Shown here in pieces: positions 25,301 through 32,960 of a stretch of 64,000 nt of DNA. This DNA is from Luteipulveratus halotolerans (GTDB taxonomy: Bacteria; Actinomycetota; Actinomycetes; Actinomycetales; Dermatophilaceae). Below the pieces are notes generated by a model. The model had not been told where the DNA came from. It worked only from the letters and a program-made list of their open reading frames with translations, and did not search any database. Where the stretch lies: positions 248,001 to 312,000 of the forward strand of contig NZ_LAIR01000002.1 of assembly GCF_001247745.1 (NCBI RefSeq). Direction: 5' to 3'. Numbering within the stretch: the stretch's first letter is position 1; each line of letters begins with the position of its first letter. The translations under genes were made by a program, and so were the position numbers.

Positions 25301-25565
25301 GGCGAACCCGTACACCTACACCAGCGACGATCCCATTAACCGGTTCGACCCCGCTGGCCGTGATGACGGTATCGAAGGTTGGTTTGAGACCGTTGGAAAG
25401 TTCGCCGGCGGCGGTGGCGGCGTGGGAGCCGCAGTCGGCTGCGCGGTCACGATCGCCGCCGGATGTGTCGAAGGGGCTGTACCGGGCGGGGCGATCGGCA
25501 CAGCTGGCGGTGGGGCATTCGGCATTGGGTACGCAACAGCTGAAGCGATCTGGGGAGATGACTGA
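22346..25565 (+). CDS. RHS/YD-repeat surface protein, frame broken at a C8 tract
   Basis: ATG 22346 with an excellent Shine-Dalgarno encodes a signal peptide (M-S-S-R-M-T-R-A-A-V-V...). After the C8 run at 22424-22431 that frame ends at TGA 22514-22516. The body continues in another frame and is open from there to 25565 (1,014 aa from GTG 22521). With one C fewer the two join and give L-A-H-A-A-G, a good signal-peptidase site, and a 1,072-aa protein. The body has many Y-D repeats (Y-x-Y-D-x-x-G-R). The RHS core is at its end: Y-W-K-R-G-T-R-W-H-D, T-W-T-S-V-D-P-I, Y-T-Y-T-S-D-D-P-I-N-R-F-D-P-A-G. About 70 residues follow, rich in glycine and hydrophobic. GC is lower than in neighbours. Polymorphic-toxin architecture, currently out of phase, or a homopolymer sequencing error. 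Confidence 0.85.
22424..22431 (+). repeat. C8 homopolymer at the signal-peptide/body junction
   Basis: Eight consecutive C separate the signal-peptide frame from the RHS body frame. C7 or C10 would restore the full-length reading frame, which makes this a candidate slipped-strand switch. Confidence 0.7.
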
Positions 25566-25734
25566 TTTGAGATCGCCCCAGGCGAAGGCCTCCCTCGCCT
25601 TCCTGGTGGTTGGCGTGGTTCTCGGCGTTGTGTTGAGCGCCTTGGACATATCGGGGGCTCTGTTGATTGCCGCTTTCGCTGCATACGTGCTAGTCGGTGT
25701 CGCGGTAGTCATAAGGACCCTGCACCGCAGTTGA
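25558..25734 (+). CDS. 58-aa two-helix membrane protein, candidate immunity protein
   Basis: Starts inside the last codons of the RHS gene (8-bp overlap), so translation is coupled. After a short polar N-terminus there are two hydrophobic segments, about residues 12-28 and 32-52, and a basic end (R-T-L-H-R-S). GGGGAG abuts the ATG; a TTG at 25567 has better spacing (9 nt) and would give 55 aa. Its place directly after a C-terminal hydrophobic, glycine-rich toxin-like domain is where immunity genes of polymorphic toxins sit. The function is inferred from position only; no family is recognised. Confidence 0.6.
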   Translation: MTDLRSPQAKASLAFLVVGVVLGVVLSALDISGALLIAAFAAYVLVGVAVVIRTLHRS

Positions 25735-25907
25735 TGGAGACCTCACACGACGGATCTCGCCCGTGTCGGACTGAAGCGCTGATGGGGCGAGGTCCGTCGT
25801 GCGTGTCCCTCTGCGCGTGCCGGCGAGTGACGTCGCATGGTGAATGTGACGGCGCGTAGGTCGGGCGGTGGATACGCAGTGAGGGACGCGAGCGATCGAA
25901 GGAGACC

Positions 25908-25952
25908 CGCGAATCTCGTCTGGTCGGCACTCCATGCACTGCCGGACAGACA
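25908..25952. repeat. Dispersed palindromic repeat, copy 3 (right arm truncated)
   Basis: cgcgaatctcgtctggtcggcactccatgcactgccggacagac matches copies 1, 2 and 4 but loses the terminal gagattcgt. It lies just upstream of the small membrane gene pair. Confidence 0.7.
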
Positions 25953-25974
25953 GCCTTTGCACTGCGGGTCGACC

Positions 25975-26181
25975 ATGAAGCGCGTACGTGACTGGGCGCG
26001 CCGACACCCTTCCGTGCGCAGCGTGATCCTGACCATGGCGGTCTGGACCGTGGGTTCGCTCGTTGCTGGAGCGATCTTCCGTGACCGCGGCTTCTGGTCC
26101 GCGCTGGCGTACGGGTTGCTCGGCGGCGCGGCGTGCGGGCTGTTCATGGGCGTGGGGCTGACGGACCGGCAGGATGACTGA
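25975..26181 (+). CDS. Small two-helix membrane protein
   Basis: 68 aa from ATG 25975 (M-K-R-V-R-D-W-A-R-R-H-P). A basic N-terminus precedes two hydrophobic segments (about residues 17-34 and 42-60). An in-frame extension to 25837 would translate the dispersed repeat, so it is rejected. No clear Shine-Dalgarno. It overlaps the next gene by 8 bp, so the two are an operon. Function unknown; no family recognised. Confidence 0.6.
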   Translation: MKRVRDWARRHPSVRSVILTMAVWTVGSLVAGAIFRDRGFWSALAYGLLGGAACGLFMGVGLTDRQDD

Positions 26182-26584
26182 GCGGCCGCGCTTGCCTACG
26201 ACGCTGGTATGGCGCTACGCGGTGTTCTTGTTCTTCGGCGTCGTCGCGTTCGCGGCCATGCTGGTGGTCGCGCTGCGTGGGAGCGGTGCCGCGAACCGCT
26301 GGGCCGGTGCGATCGGATGCCTGTTCGTCGTCGTCCTGATCTGGGTGACACACCGTCGGTTGAAGACCAAGGGCTGGGAGGGCATGCCGACTTCGAGGGC
26401 CGGCGGCTGGTGGATGCTGGGGGTCGGCATGCTCACTCTGACGATGCAGTTCGGCTACTACTTCGCTGACAACCACCCGTCGTCGGCCATGACCATTGCA
26501 GGAGCCGGCTGGACGATCGGCGGCGTGGTCATGCTGATCGAGCAAACCCACGCGACCCGGCAGCGCGACCACGCCGACCGATGA
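26174..26584 (+). CDS. Four-helix membrane protein of unknown function
   Basis: 136 aa with four hydrophobic segments (about residues 14-33, 43-60, 76-94 and 102-119) and charged ends. Coupled to the preceding 68-aa membrane gene by an 8-bp overlap. The pair sits between copies 3 and 4 of the dispersed palindrome, downstream of the RHS locus. No motif identifies a function. Confidence 0.65.
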   Translation: MTERPRLPTTLVWRYAVFLFFGVVAFAAMLVVALRGSGAANRWAGAIGCLFVVVLIWVTHRRLKTKGWEGMPTSRAGGWWMLGVGMLTLTMQFGYYFADNHPSSAMTIAGAGWTIGGVVMLIEQTHATRQRDHADR

Positions 26585-26599
26585 AGGCCGCACGCATCG

Positions 26600-26653
26600 G
26601 TACGAACCTCGTCTGGTCGGCACTCCATGCACTGCCGACCAGACGAGATTCGT
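26600..26653. repeat. Dispersed palindromic repeat, copy 4 (most complete)
   Basis: acgaacctcgtctggtcggc and gccgaccagacgagattcgt pair over 20 bp with one mismatch around actccatgcact. It lies between convergent genes (stop 26584 and the nuoD stop 26663) and probably terminates both. Confidence 0.8.
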
Positions 26654-26662
26654 GTGAGGGAC

Positions 26663-27829
26663 CTACTTGTCGATGTCGCCGACGACGAAGAACATCGAGC
26701 CGAGGATCGCGACCATGTCGGCGAGCAGGCAGCCTTCGAGCAGCTCGCTCAGCACGGCCACGTTGTTGAACGACGCCGACCGCAGCTTCAGTCGCCACGG
26801 CGTCTTCTCACCGCGGGACACCAGGTAGTAGCCGTTGAATCCGAGCGGGTTCTCGGTCGCGACGTAGTCCGATCCCTCCGGCACCTTGAGCACCTTCGGC
26901 AGCCGTACGTTGACCGGCCCGCGCTCCAGCCCCCGCAGCCGCTGGATGCAGTAGTCCGCCATGTCGAGGCTGACGTGCACCTGCTCCAGCAGCACCTCCA
27001 GCCGGGCCTGGCAGTCGCCGGCGGTCCGGGTCACGACCCGTCCGGGCCCGTCGGGACCGAACAGCTCGGCGTACGACAGGTAGGGCTGGTCGCGACGCAG
27101 GTCGACGTCGAGCCCGGACGCTCGCGCGATCGGACCGGAGACGCCGTACGACGACACGGTCGCGAGGTCGAGAACGCCGACCCCGCGCGTGCGGGCGTGC
27201 AAGATCTCGTTGCCGACGATGAGCGACTCGAGGTCGGGCAGGCGCCGGCGTACCTCCGCGATCGTCGACTCGACCCGGCCGAGCCAGCCCGAGGGCAGGT
27301 CGTCGCGCAGGCCGCCGACGCGGTTGAACATGTAGTGCATGCGGCCGCCGGAGATCTCCTCCATAACGGCCTGGAGGTCCTCGCGCTCGCGGAACGCGTA
27401 GAAGATCGGCGTGATCGCGCCGAGCTCGAGTGGGTAGGAGCCGAGGAACATCAGGTGGTTGAGCACCCGGTTGAGCTCGGTCATCAGCGTGCGGGTCCAG
27501 GTGGCGCGCTCGGGCACGTCCATGCCGAGCATCCGCTCGACTGCGAGCACCAGGCCGATCTCGTTGCTGAACGCCGACAGCCAGTCGTGCCGGTTGGCCA
27601 GCACGAGGATCTGGCGGTAGTCGCGCACCTCGAACAGCTTTTCGGCGCCGCGGTGCATGTAGCCGACGATCGGCTCGGCCTTGACGATGCGCTCGCCGTC
27701 GAGCGTGATGCGCAGGCGGAGCACGCCGTGGGTGGCTGGGTGCTGCGGGCCGATGTTGAGCACCATGTCGGCGGTGGCCAGGCCACCTGCGCCGACGCCG
27801 ACGGTGAGCTCGCGGGGTGCCTCGGACAT
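26663..27829 (-). CDS. nuoD: Orphan NADH-quinone oxidoreductase subunit D
   Basis: A 388-aa 49-kDa-type complex I subunit. Conserved segments: N-I-G-P-Q-H-P-A-T-H-G-V-L-R at residues 25-38, Y-M-H-R60-G-A-E-K, L-N-R-V-L-N-H-L, F-R-E-R-E and the C-terminal V-V-G-D-I-D-K (usual G-E-x-D-R). In complex I these residues line the quinone site. No other nuo gene lies in the window; its neighbours are unrelated. It may be an accessory NuoD for a distant or partial complex. ATG 27829. Confidence 0.92.
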   Translation of the reverse strand: MSEAPRELTVGVGAGGLATADMVLNIGPQHPATHGVLRLRITLDGERIVKAEPIVGYMHRGAEKLFEVRDYRQILVLANRHDWLSAFSNEIGLVLAVERMLGMDVPERATWTRTLMTELNRVLNHLMFLGSYPLELGAITPIFYAFREREDLQAVMEEISGGRMHYMFNRVGGLRDDLPSGWLGRVESTIAEVRRRLPDLESLIVGNEILHARTRGVGVLDLATVSSYGVSGPIARASGLDVDLRRDQPYLSYAELFGPDGPGRVVTRTAGDCQARLEVLLEQVHVSLDMADYCIQRLRGLERGPVNVRLPKVLKVPEGSDYVATENPLGFNGYYLVSRGEKTPWRLKLRSASFNNVAVLSELLEGCLLADMVAILGSMFFVVGDIDK

Positions 27830-27930
27830 GCGCGCCAGTCTGCCAGCCGAGCGGCCGTCGTACGCCGACCGCCCGCGTACGCGTCGGAGGTCGCTGCGAT
27901 GCTGGTCGGACCCGAAGACAGGAGCCGACG

Positions 27931-28368
27931 ATGGCGACCGTCACCCGTACGTTCACGACAGACAGCCCAGCCGCACCACTGCTGGACTACCTCGCCGACT
28001 TCGCCCACGCGACCGACTGGGATCCCGGCACGGTGCGGTGCGAACCCACCACTGAGCCACCCGTGCGCGTCGGTTCGCAGTGGCACAACACCAGCAGGCT
28101 CCTGGGATGGACCACTGAGCTCGACTACACCCTCGAGGTGTGGGACGCCGAGCGTGTCGTGCTCCGTGGTCGCAACGCGTCGGCCGAGTCGTCCGACGAC
28201 ATCAGCGTGCGTGACCTCGGCGACGGGCGCAGCGAGGTCACCTATCGCGCGAGCGTGCAGATGAAGAAGGCCGCGTGGCTGGCCGACCCGGTGATGCGGC
28301 TGGTGTTCGAGCGCCTTGCCGCCAAGACGGTGGAGGGCATCCAGCGGGCGGCGGCCTCTCTGGACTGA
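27931..28368 (+). CDS. SRPBCC (START-like) family protein
   Basis: A 145-aa protein of the polyketide cyclase/dehydrase-like helix-grip fold, beginning M-A-T-V-T-R-T-F-T-T with D-W-D-P-G-T and L-E-V-W-D-A-E-R-V-V-L-R-G as typical strand segments. AGGAG precedes ATG 27931. It is a single-domain cytoplasmic protein that probably binds a hydrophobic ligand. It is divergent from nuoD and convergent with the MerR gene. Confidence 0.8.
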   Translation: MATVTRTFTTDSPAAPLLDYLADFAHATDWDPGTVRCEPTTEPPVRVGSQWHNTSRLLGWTTELDYTLEVWDAERVVLRGRNASAESSDDISVRDLGDGRSEVTYRASVQMKKAAWLADPVMRLVFERLAAKTVEGIQRAAASLD

Positions 28369-28411
28369 TCCGGCTGATCGGACGACACCGCCGCCCGGCG
28401 CGCGCAGACGG

Positions 28412-29293
28412 TCAGGCGTGGCGGTAGCGGACCGCTGCCGCAACCACCTGAGCGGCCGTCGCGAGCGAGTCGGGGACCGGGATGGTGCCCTCGACCTGGC
28501 CGGCCGCCGCGCCGCCGATGTAGACCGGGTCGACCCCGCCTTCTGCGAGGGCTGCAGCGGCGGCGCCGGCCACGGCGATGTCGCGCGCTGAGGTCGCCGC
28601 GATGACCGCGGACTGTGGCTTCCACACGTCGACCACCCGCGTCCAGCTCTGCAGCGGGACGTCGGCCCCGACGTAGAGCACCTCGGCCCCCGCTCGCTGC
28701 AGCAGGAGTGCGAACGCCAGGGCCGGCAGCTCGTGCCGCGAGTCGGCCGGCATCCCGACGACAACACGCGGACCGCGGGCCGGGGTCGCCTCGAACAGCG
28801 CCGAGAGCTTGCGCATGACCGCTGAGCTGATGAAGTGCTCGGAGGCGACGTCGAGCTCGCCCCGCTCCCAGGCAGCCCCGACCTCGCGCATGCTCGGCAT
28901 CAGCCACAGGTCGACGACGGTCTCGGTCTCGGCCATCGCGAACGCCTCGTCGAGGATGCGTCGTAGTGCGGGGGCGTCGAACGCTGCCCCGGCCCGCGCG
29001 ATGGCGGCGGTGTCCTGCAGGCCGACCAGGCCGCCGACCGGGGCGGACGGGCGGTCGGGCTCATCGGTCGCACCGCCGAGCGTCATCGCCGCCGCCCGGC
29101 GGGCTGGGACGCCGGAGTCCACCAGCAGCCGCATCCGGCGTACGAGCTCGATGTCGTGGTCGTTGTAGCGCCGGTACGCCGAGTCGGACCGCCCTGGGGC
29201 GACCAGGCCGTAACGGGACTCCCAGGCGCGCAGCGTCACCGCCTTGACGCCGGTGAGGGCAGCGGCCTCGCCGATCGAGTAGTCCGTCCGCAT
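28412..29293 (-). CDS. CarH/LitR-type B12-dependent photoreceptor repressor (MerR family)
   Basis: 293 aa. Residues 4-72 are a MerR winged helix (Y-S-I-G-E-A-A-A-L-T-G-V, L-R-A-W-E-S-R-Y-G-L). Residues about 95-165 are the four-helix cap and 172-293 the B12-binding Rossmann domain. The light-sensing motif of CarH is W-x9-E-H; here W142 and E152-H153 have exactly that spacing, and H187 in S-R-H-E-L-P matches the lower cobalt ligand. In this family the dark adenosylcobalamin form is a DNA-bound tetramer and light releases it. TATAAG lies 12 nt before its ATG. It is divergent from the sigma-like gene, which it probably controls. Confidence 0.88.
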   Translation of the reverse strand: MRTDYSIGEAAALTGVKAVTLRAWESRYGLVAPGRSDSAYRRYNDHDIELVRRMRLLVDSGVPARRAAAMTLGGATDEPDRPSAPVGGLVGLQDTAAIARAGAAFDAPALRRILDEAFAMAETETVVDLWLMPSMREVGAAWERGELDVASEHFISSAVMRKLSALFEATPARGPRVVVGMPADSRHELPALAFALLLQRAGAEVLYVGADVPLQSWTRVVDVWKPQSAVIAATSARDIAVAGAAAAALAEGGVDPVYIGGAAAGQVEGTIPVPDSLATAAQVVAAAVRYRHA

Positions 29294-29438
29294 CGCCTCA
29301 CCTTATACAGATCGGTGGGCTTGTGCGCCTTCTGTGCAGGGATTGACCCGGCGGGAAACTCTACAGAAGTCTCGACAGAAACATCTTCTTGTGAAAGATT
29401 GGGGACTCCTTCCCCGACGCGTGCAGAAAGGACGGCCG
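29294..29438. promoter_or_regulatory. Divergent control region with repeated TACAGA-type boxes
   Basis: Between the CarH-like gene and the sigma-like gene lie tatacagat (29304-29312), tctgtgcag (29331-29339), tctacagaag (29360-29369) and tcgacagaaa (29372-29381). The first overlaps the leftward -10 (TATAAG on the minus strand). Repeated short boxes are how CarH-type repressors bind. AAAGGA at 29427-29432 is the Shine-Dalgarno of the rightward gene. Confidence 0.55.
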
Positions 29439-29792
29439 GTGCTCACCATGTCTGCGTCGCACGATCAGCGGCCGCTCGACCCTGCCGGCGACGGCAGCCC
29501 GCGTGATCCGGTCGCGGACATCACTGCAGCCGTGCAGCGCTGTGCTCGCGGCGACCGCGCGGCGATCGCCGAGCTGTACGACAGGACCTGCGGCCTCGTC
29601 TACGGCCTGGCTCGGGCGGGTACGAGCACCGATGCCGGCGCAGCACAGGTCACGACCCGCATCTATGCGCGTGTCTGGCGCGACAGCGTCGGCTTCCGAC
29701 GCGAGCGCACCTGTGCGCTCGCCTGGCTGCTGCGCATCACGTCGGAGGAGATCGCCCGTTGCGTAGACCCGACCGAAGGAGCCCCCAGATGA
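29439..29792 (+). CDS. Sigma-70 region-2-only protein
   Basis: 117 aa from GTG 29439 (AAAGGA 6 nt upstream). Residues about 27-110 resemble region 2 of SigK-type ECF factors: A-A-V-Q-R-C-A-R-G-D-R-A-A-I-A-E-L-Y-D at the start and A-L-A-W-L-L-R-I at the end of the core-binding helix. The -10-recognising part is present but divergent. Region 4 (-35 recognition) is absent, and the gene runs directly into the next ATG (ATGA). It may be a truncated sigma factor, a decoy or a core-binding regulator. Control by the divergent CarH-like repressor is inferred. Confidence 0.7.
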   Translation: MLTMSASHDQRPLDPAGDGSPRDPVADITAAVQRCARGDRAAIAELYDRTCGLVYGLARAGTSTDAGAAQVTTRIYARVWRDSVGFRRERTCALAWLLRITSEEIARCVDPTEGAPR

Positions 29793-29998
29793 CCACCCCG
29801 AGCGCCGCTCCAGAGGCGTTGTCCCGGCTGAGCCTGCGGGACCTGATCATCCAGCTGCGCGACCTCGAGGACCAGCTGATGCGCGCGGTGCCGCTGCCTG
29901 ATCCGACTGACCACGAGCAGCACCGTGTGCTGCTGCAACGACGCGAGATGATGATCGTGCGCGAGCTGCGGCGCCGACGTACGTCGTCCCCTCTGTAG
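29789..29998 (+). CDS. Small helical protein, unknown
   Basis: 69 aa, starting at an ATG that overlaps the sigma-like stop (ATGA). Predominantly helical with regular leucines (L-S-L-R-D-L-I-I-Q-L-R-D-L-E-D-Q-L-M) and a basic tail (R-E-L-R-R-R-R). It could be a partner of the region-2-only protein. No family recognised. Confidence 0.65.
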   Translation: MTTPSAAPEALSRLSLRDLIIQLRDLEDQLMRAVPLPDPTDHEQHRVLLQRREMMIVRELRRRRTSSPL

Positions 29999-30048
29999 TC
30001 CGCGGCCGTGCACGACAGACGCCAGCACAGCGAGAGGAGTGAGCCGCG

Positions 30049-31449
30049 ATGACAGACCGCACAGGACACGCCCTGGTGACTGGTGCGACCGGCTACATCG
30101 GTGGACGCCTGGTGCCCCGCCTGTTCGACGCCGGGTGGACGGTTCGGGTGCTCACCCGGCACGCGTCGGGGCTCGACGAGATGGACTGGGCCGATGACGT
30201 CGAGGTGGTCGAGGGTGACGCGAGCTCGGCGTACGACCTCGACACTGCGATGCGTGATGTCGACGTGGCCTTCTACCTGATCCACTCGATGGACGGCGCG
30301 GGCGACTTCGCGCAGCGTGACCGCGAGCTCGCGCGCACGTTCGCCGAGGCGGCTGACCGCGCCCGTGTGGGTCGCATCGTCTACCTCAGCGGTCTGCACC
30401 CTGACGGCGAGGAGCTCTCGCCCCACCTGGCCTCGCGCGTCGAGGTCGGCCAGGTCTTCCTCCACGCCGAGACGCCCGCCGCGGTCCTGCAGGCGGCGGT
30501 CATACTCGGCGACGGCTCGGCGTCGTTCGACATGCTGCGCCACCTCACCCACCGGCTGCCGGCGATGGTCGCGCCGCGGTGGCTGCACAACCGGATCCAG
30601 CCGATCGCGATCAGGGACGTGCTGCATCTCCTTGTCGGGGCCGCGTCGCTGCCGAAGGAGGTCAACCGCACCTTCGACATCGGCGGCCCGGACGTCCTCA
30701 CCTACGAGGAGATGATGCAGCGCTTTGCCCGGCTCACCGGGCTGCGGCGCCGGCTGGTGGTGACCGTCCCGGTGCTCACCCCACAGCTCGCAGGTCACTG
30801 GGTCGGCCTGGTCACGCCGGTGCCGTCCGGGCTCGCCAAACCGCTCGTGCAGTCACTGGTCCACGAGGTGGTCTGCCAGGAGGACGACCTGGCACGGCTC
30901 GCACCGCCGCCGGACCCGCCCCTGGGGTTCGACGACGCCGTGCGCTCGGCCGTACGACGCCTCGACCGCGACACCGGGCCCCGCAACCTCGCCACGACCG
31001 TCGCCGCCACCGCCGTGTGCGCAGCCGCCGGCACGTTGGGCGCCGACCCGACCAGTCGGTGGTACCGCTCCCTCGACCTGCCCGCCTGGCAGCCGCCCGC
31101 CCTCGCGTTCCCGGTCGTGTGGACGACGTTGTACGCCGACATCGCGGGCGCCTCCGCGGTCACCCTGACCCGGCTGGAGCGCGAGGGCCGCACCCGCGAG
31201 GCGACGGCGTACCGGCGCGCACTCGCGGCCGACCTCGTCCTCAACGCGGCCTGGCCCGCGCTGTTCTTCCGCTCGCGCCGGCCCGTGGCGGCGGCTGTCG
31301 GAGCGGGGCTGCTGACCCTGTCCAGCGCCGATCTCGCACGCCGGGCAGGCGCGGTCTCTGGCCGGTCGCGCGCCGGGCTGGGCCTGTACGCCGCCTGGTG
31401 CGCCTTCGCGACCGCGCTGTCCACCGAGATCGCCCGCCGCAACCGATGA
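30049..31449 (+). CDS. SDR/NmrA-like oxidoreductase fused to a TspO/MBR domain
   Basis: 466 aa. Residues 1-295 are an NAD(P)-binding Rossmann domain of the atypical SDR/NmrA type (T-G-A-T-G-Y-I-G-G-R at residues 10-19). Residues about 310-466 are a five-helix TspO/MBR domain with W-Y-R-S-L-D-L-P-A-W-Q-P-P and the porphyrin-site region W-T-T-L-Y-A-D-I-A-G. TspO proteins bind porphyrins or tetrapyrroles and are linked to light or oxygen responses, which fits the nearby B12 photoreceptor gene. GAGAGGAGTGAG precedes the ATG. Overlaps the next gene by 4 bp. Confidence 0.85.
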   Translation: MTDRTGHALVTGATGYIGGRLVPRLFDAGWTVRVLTRHASGLDEMDWADDVEVVEGDASSAYDLDTAMRDVDVAFYLIHSMDGAGDFAQRDRELARTFAEAADRARVGRIVYLSGLHPDGEELSPHLASRVEVGQVFLHAETPAAVLQAAVILGDGSASFDMLRHLTHRLPAMVAPRWLHNRIQPIAIRDVLHLLVGAASLPKEVNRTFDIGGPDVLTYEEMMQRFARLTGLRRRLVVTVPVLTPQLAGHWVGLVTPVPSGLAKPLVQSLVHEVVCQEDDLARLAPPPDPPLGFDDAVRSAVRRLDRDTGPRNLATTVAATAVCAAAGTLGADPTSRWYRSLDLPAWQPPALAFPVVWTTLYADIAGASAVTLTRLEREGRTREATAYRRALAADLVLNAAWPALFFRSRRPVAAAVGAGLLTLSSADLARRAGAVSGRSRAGLGLYAAWCAFATALSTEIARRNR

Positions 31450-31826
31450 CCGACGAGCAGACGGAGATTCCGATGACCGACCCCCTCGAGCACGGCCTGA
31501 CCATCACGATCAACCAGCCCTGGGCCGACCAGGTCGGCCCGGCCGGTGTCGACGCCTACGTCCGCGCGCTGGTCGACCTCGCAGAGGGGTACGACGGCGA
31601 GCCCGCGGGCGAGGTCGAGCAGCGGCTGCGCGACCGGCTCGACACCGACGGTGTGCGCCTGGCCGACCCGTCGTACTCCCGCGTGGCCGAGCAGATCGCG
31701 GTCGCGGGCAACGACCTGTGCGTCGTCGGCCCGGACGGCGCTGTGCTGCACGGTCGGCTGCCGCATCCCCGACCCCACCACTCCACCGCCGATCCCGAGC
31801 ACCCGGATCGCCCGCGCTTCTCCTGA
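31446..31826 (+). CDS. Hypothetical protein at the end of the light-module operon
   Basis: 126 aa from an ATG sharing ATGA with the SDR-TspO stop; an internal ATG at 31473 is also possible. It has acidic and polar segments (V-D-A-Y-V-R-A-L-V-D-L-A-E-G-Y-D-G-E) and a His/Pro-rich tail. No membrane segment, signal or known domain seen. Confidence 0.6.
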   Translation: MTDEQTEIPMTDPLEHGLTITINQPWADQVGPAGVDAYVRALVDLAEGYDGEPAGEVEQRLRDRLDTDGVRLADPSYSRVAEQIAVAGNDLCVVGPDGAVLHGRLPHPRPHHSTADPEHPDRPRFS

Positions 31827-31886
31827 GCCTGTCCGCCCGCCCGCGCTCGCTGCGTCGAGCGCGGGCGAGAACGTACGCTGCCTGCC

Positions 31887-32954
31887 GTGACAGGGGACAT
31901 GACCGATCAGGCGGTGGAGCACGCCCGCCACCTCAACGACCTGGGCCGGCCGGCCGACGCGCTGCGGGTGCTGACGCCCGCACTGTCGAGCTCTGCGGCG
32001 ACCGAGGACGCGCTGATCGAGGCCGCGCGGGCGCAGGGAGCGCTCGGACAGGACCACGACGCCGTACAGACCCTGCAGCGCGCGCAGGCGTCGCACCCGT
32101 CGTCGGTCGTCCTCGCGGTCAGCCTCGCCGAGCGGCTGCACCACATGAACGACCTCGGCGGCGCGCTCTACCACGCACAGGGTGCGCTGTCGCTGGCCCC
32201 GCAGAGCTGGGTGGTGCACGCGGTCGCCGCCAACGTGATGTCCGACTGCGGGATGCGCGACGAGTCCGAGCACCATGCGCGCACCGCCCTCGCGATGGCG
32301 CCGGACGAGTCGCTCAGCCACCACGCGATGGCCAACGCGCTCGCGCCGCCGACGGTCAGGATGTACGACCGGGCGCGGCTGCGTGAGGCCGAGCACCACC
32401 TGCGTGAGGCGCTGCGCATCGACCCCTCCGACGACGTCGCGATGAACAACCTCGCGCGCGTGCAGTCCAAGCGCGGCGGCGGTGTCCGCGCGGCCGGCAC
32501 GCTGTCGCGAGCGACGGCGGCCAACCCGATGGAGCCGATGTTCCAGGCCAACATGGACGCGCTGCTCGGGATGCTGACCGCGCGAGCCCACCTGGTGCTG
32601 TTCGTGGCGTTCCTGGTGCTGCGCAACGTCGGCATCGAGGACGGCCGGTTGTCATGGCCGATCCTCGTGGTGCTCGCGATGATCTCGCTGGGCTTGTTCG
32701 CCTGGGTGGGTGTTCAGCTCGTACGCGAGGTGCCGCCGGCCATGCTGCGCCCGTTCCTCGTCGGGTTCGCCCGCCGCCAGAAGCTCGCCGCGGCGTGGGC
32801 CGGGCTGCTCGTGGTCGCGACGACGTTCTTCGTGGCGGCCGCGTGCGTGGGCGGTGACGCCTCGACGGCGCTCATCGCCGTTGCCGGAGTCGCGCTGCTC
32901 GCCGGCGCCGTCCTGTCCTGGATCTCGTTCTTCGTCAACCGCCGAAAGGCTTGA
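31887..32954 (+). CDS. TPR protein with four C-terminal membrane helices
   Basis: 355 aa. Residues about 10-225 carry TPR-type repeats (H-A-R-H-L-N-D-L-G-R-P-A-D-A-L; H-A-Q-G-A-L-S-L-A-P; H-H-L-R-E-A-L-R-I-D-P). Four hydrophobic helices lie between about 230 and 350. GTG 31887 is used, with an ATG four codons on as alternative. It is 6 nt upstream of the TPR-AAA gene, and both carry TPRs, so a membrane complex is likely. Function unknown. Confidence 0.8.
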   Translation: MTGDMTDQAVEHARHLNDLGRPADALRVLTPALSSSAATEDALIEAARAQGALGQDHDAVQTLQRAQASHPSSVVLAVSLAERLHHMNDLGGALYHAQGALSLAPQSWVVHAVAANVMSDCGMRDESEHHARTALAMAPDESLSHHAMANALAPPTVRMYDRARLREAEHHLREALRIDPSDDVAMNNLARVQSKRGGGVRAAGTLSRATAANPMEPMFQANMDALLGMLTARAHLVLFVAFLVLRNVGIEDGRLSWPILVVLAMISLGLFAWVGVQLVREVPPAMLRPFLVGFARRQKLAAAWAGLLVVATTFFVAAACVGGDASTALIAVAGVALLAGAVLSWISFFVNRRKA

Positions 32955-32960
32955 GCCGCA

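Noticed and set aside
25837..25974. N-terminal extension of the 68-aa membrane protein
   Set aside because: It would translate the dispersed palindrome and other non-conserved DNA; ATG 25975 starts at a typical basic-hydrophobic membrane protein.
26627..28264. 545-aa rightward open frame opposite nuoD
   Set aside because: Shadow of nuoD; its start lies in a dispersed repeat.
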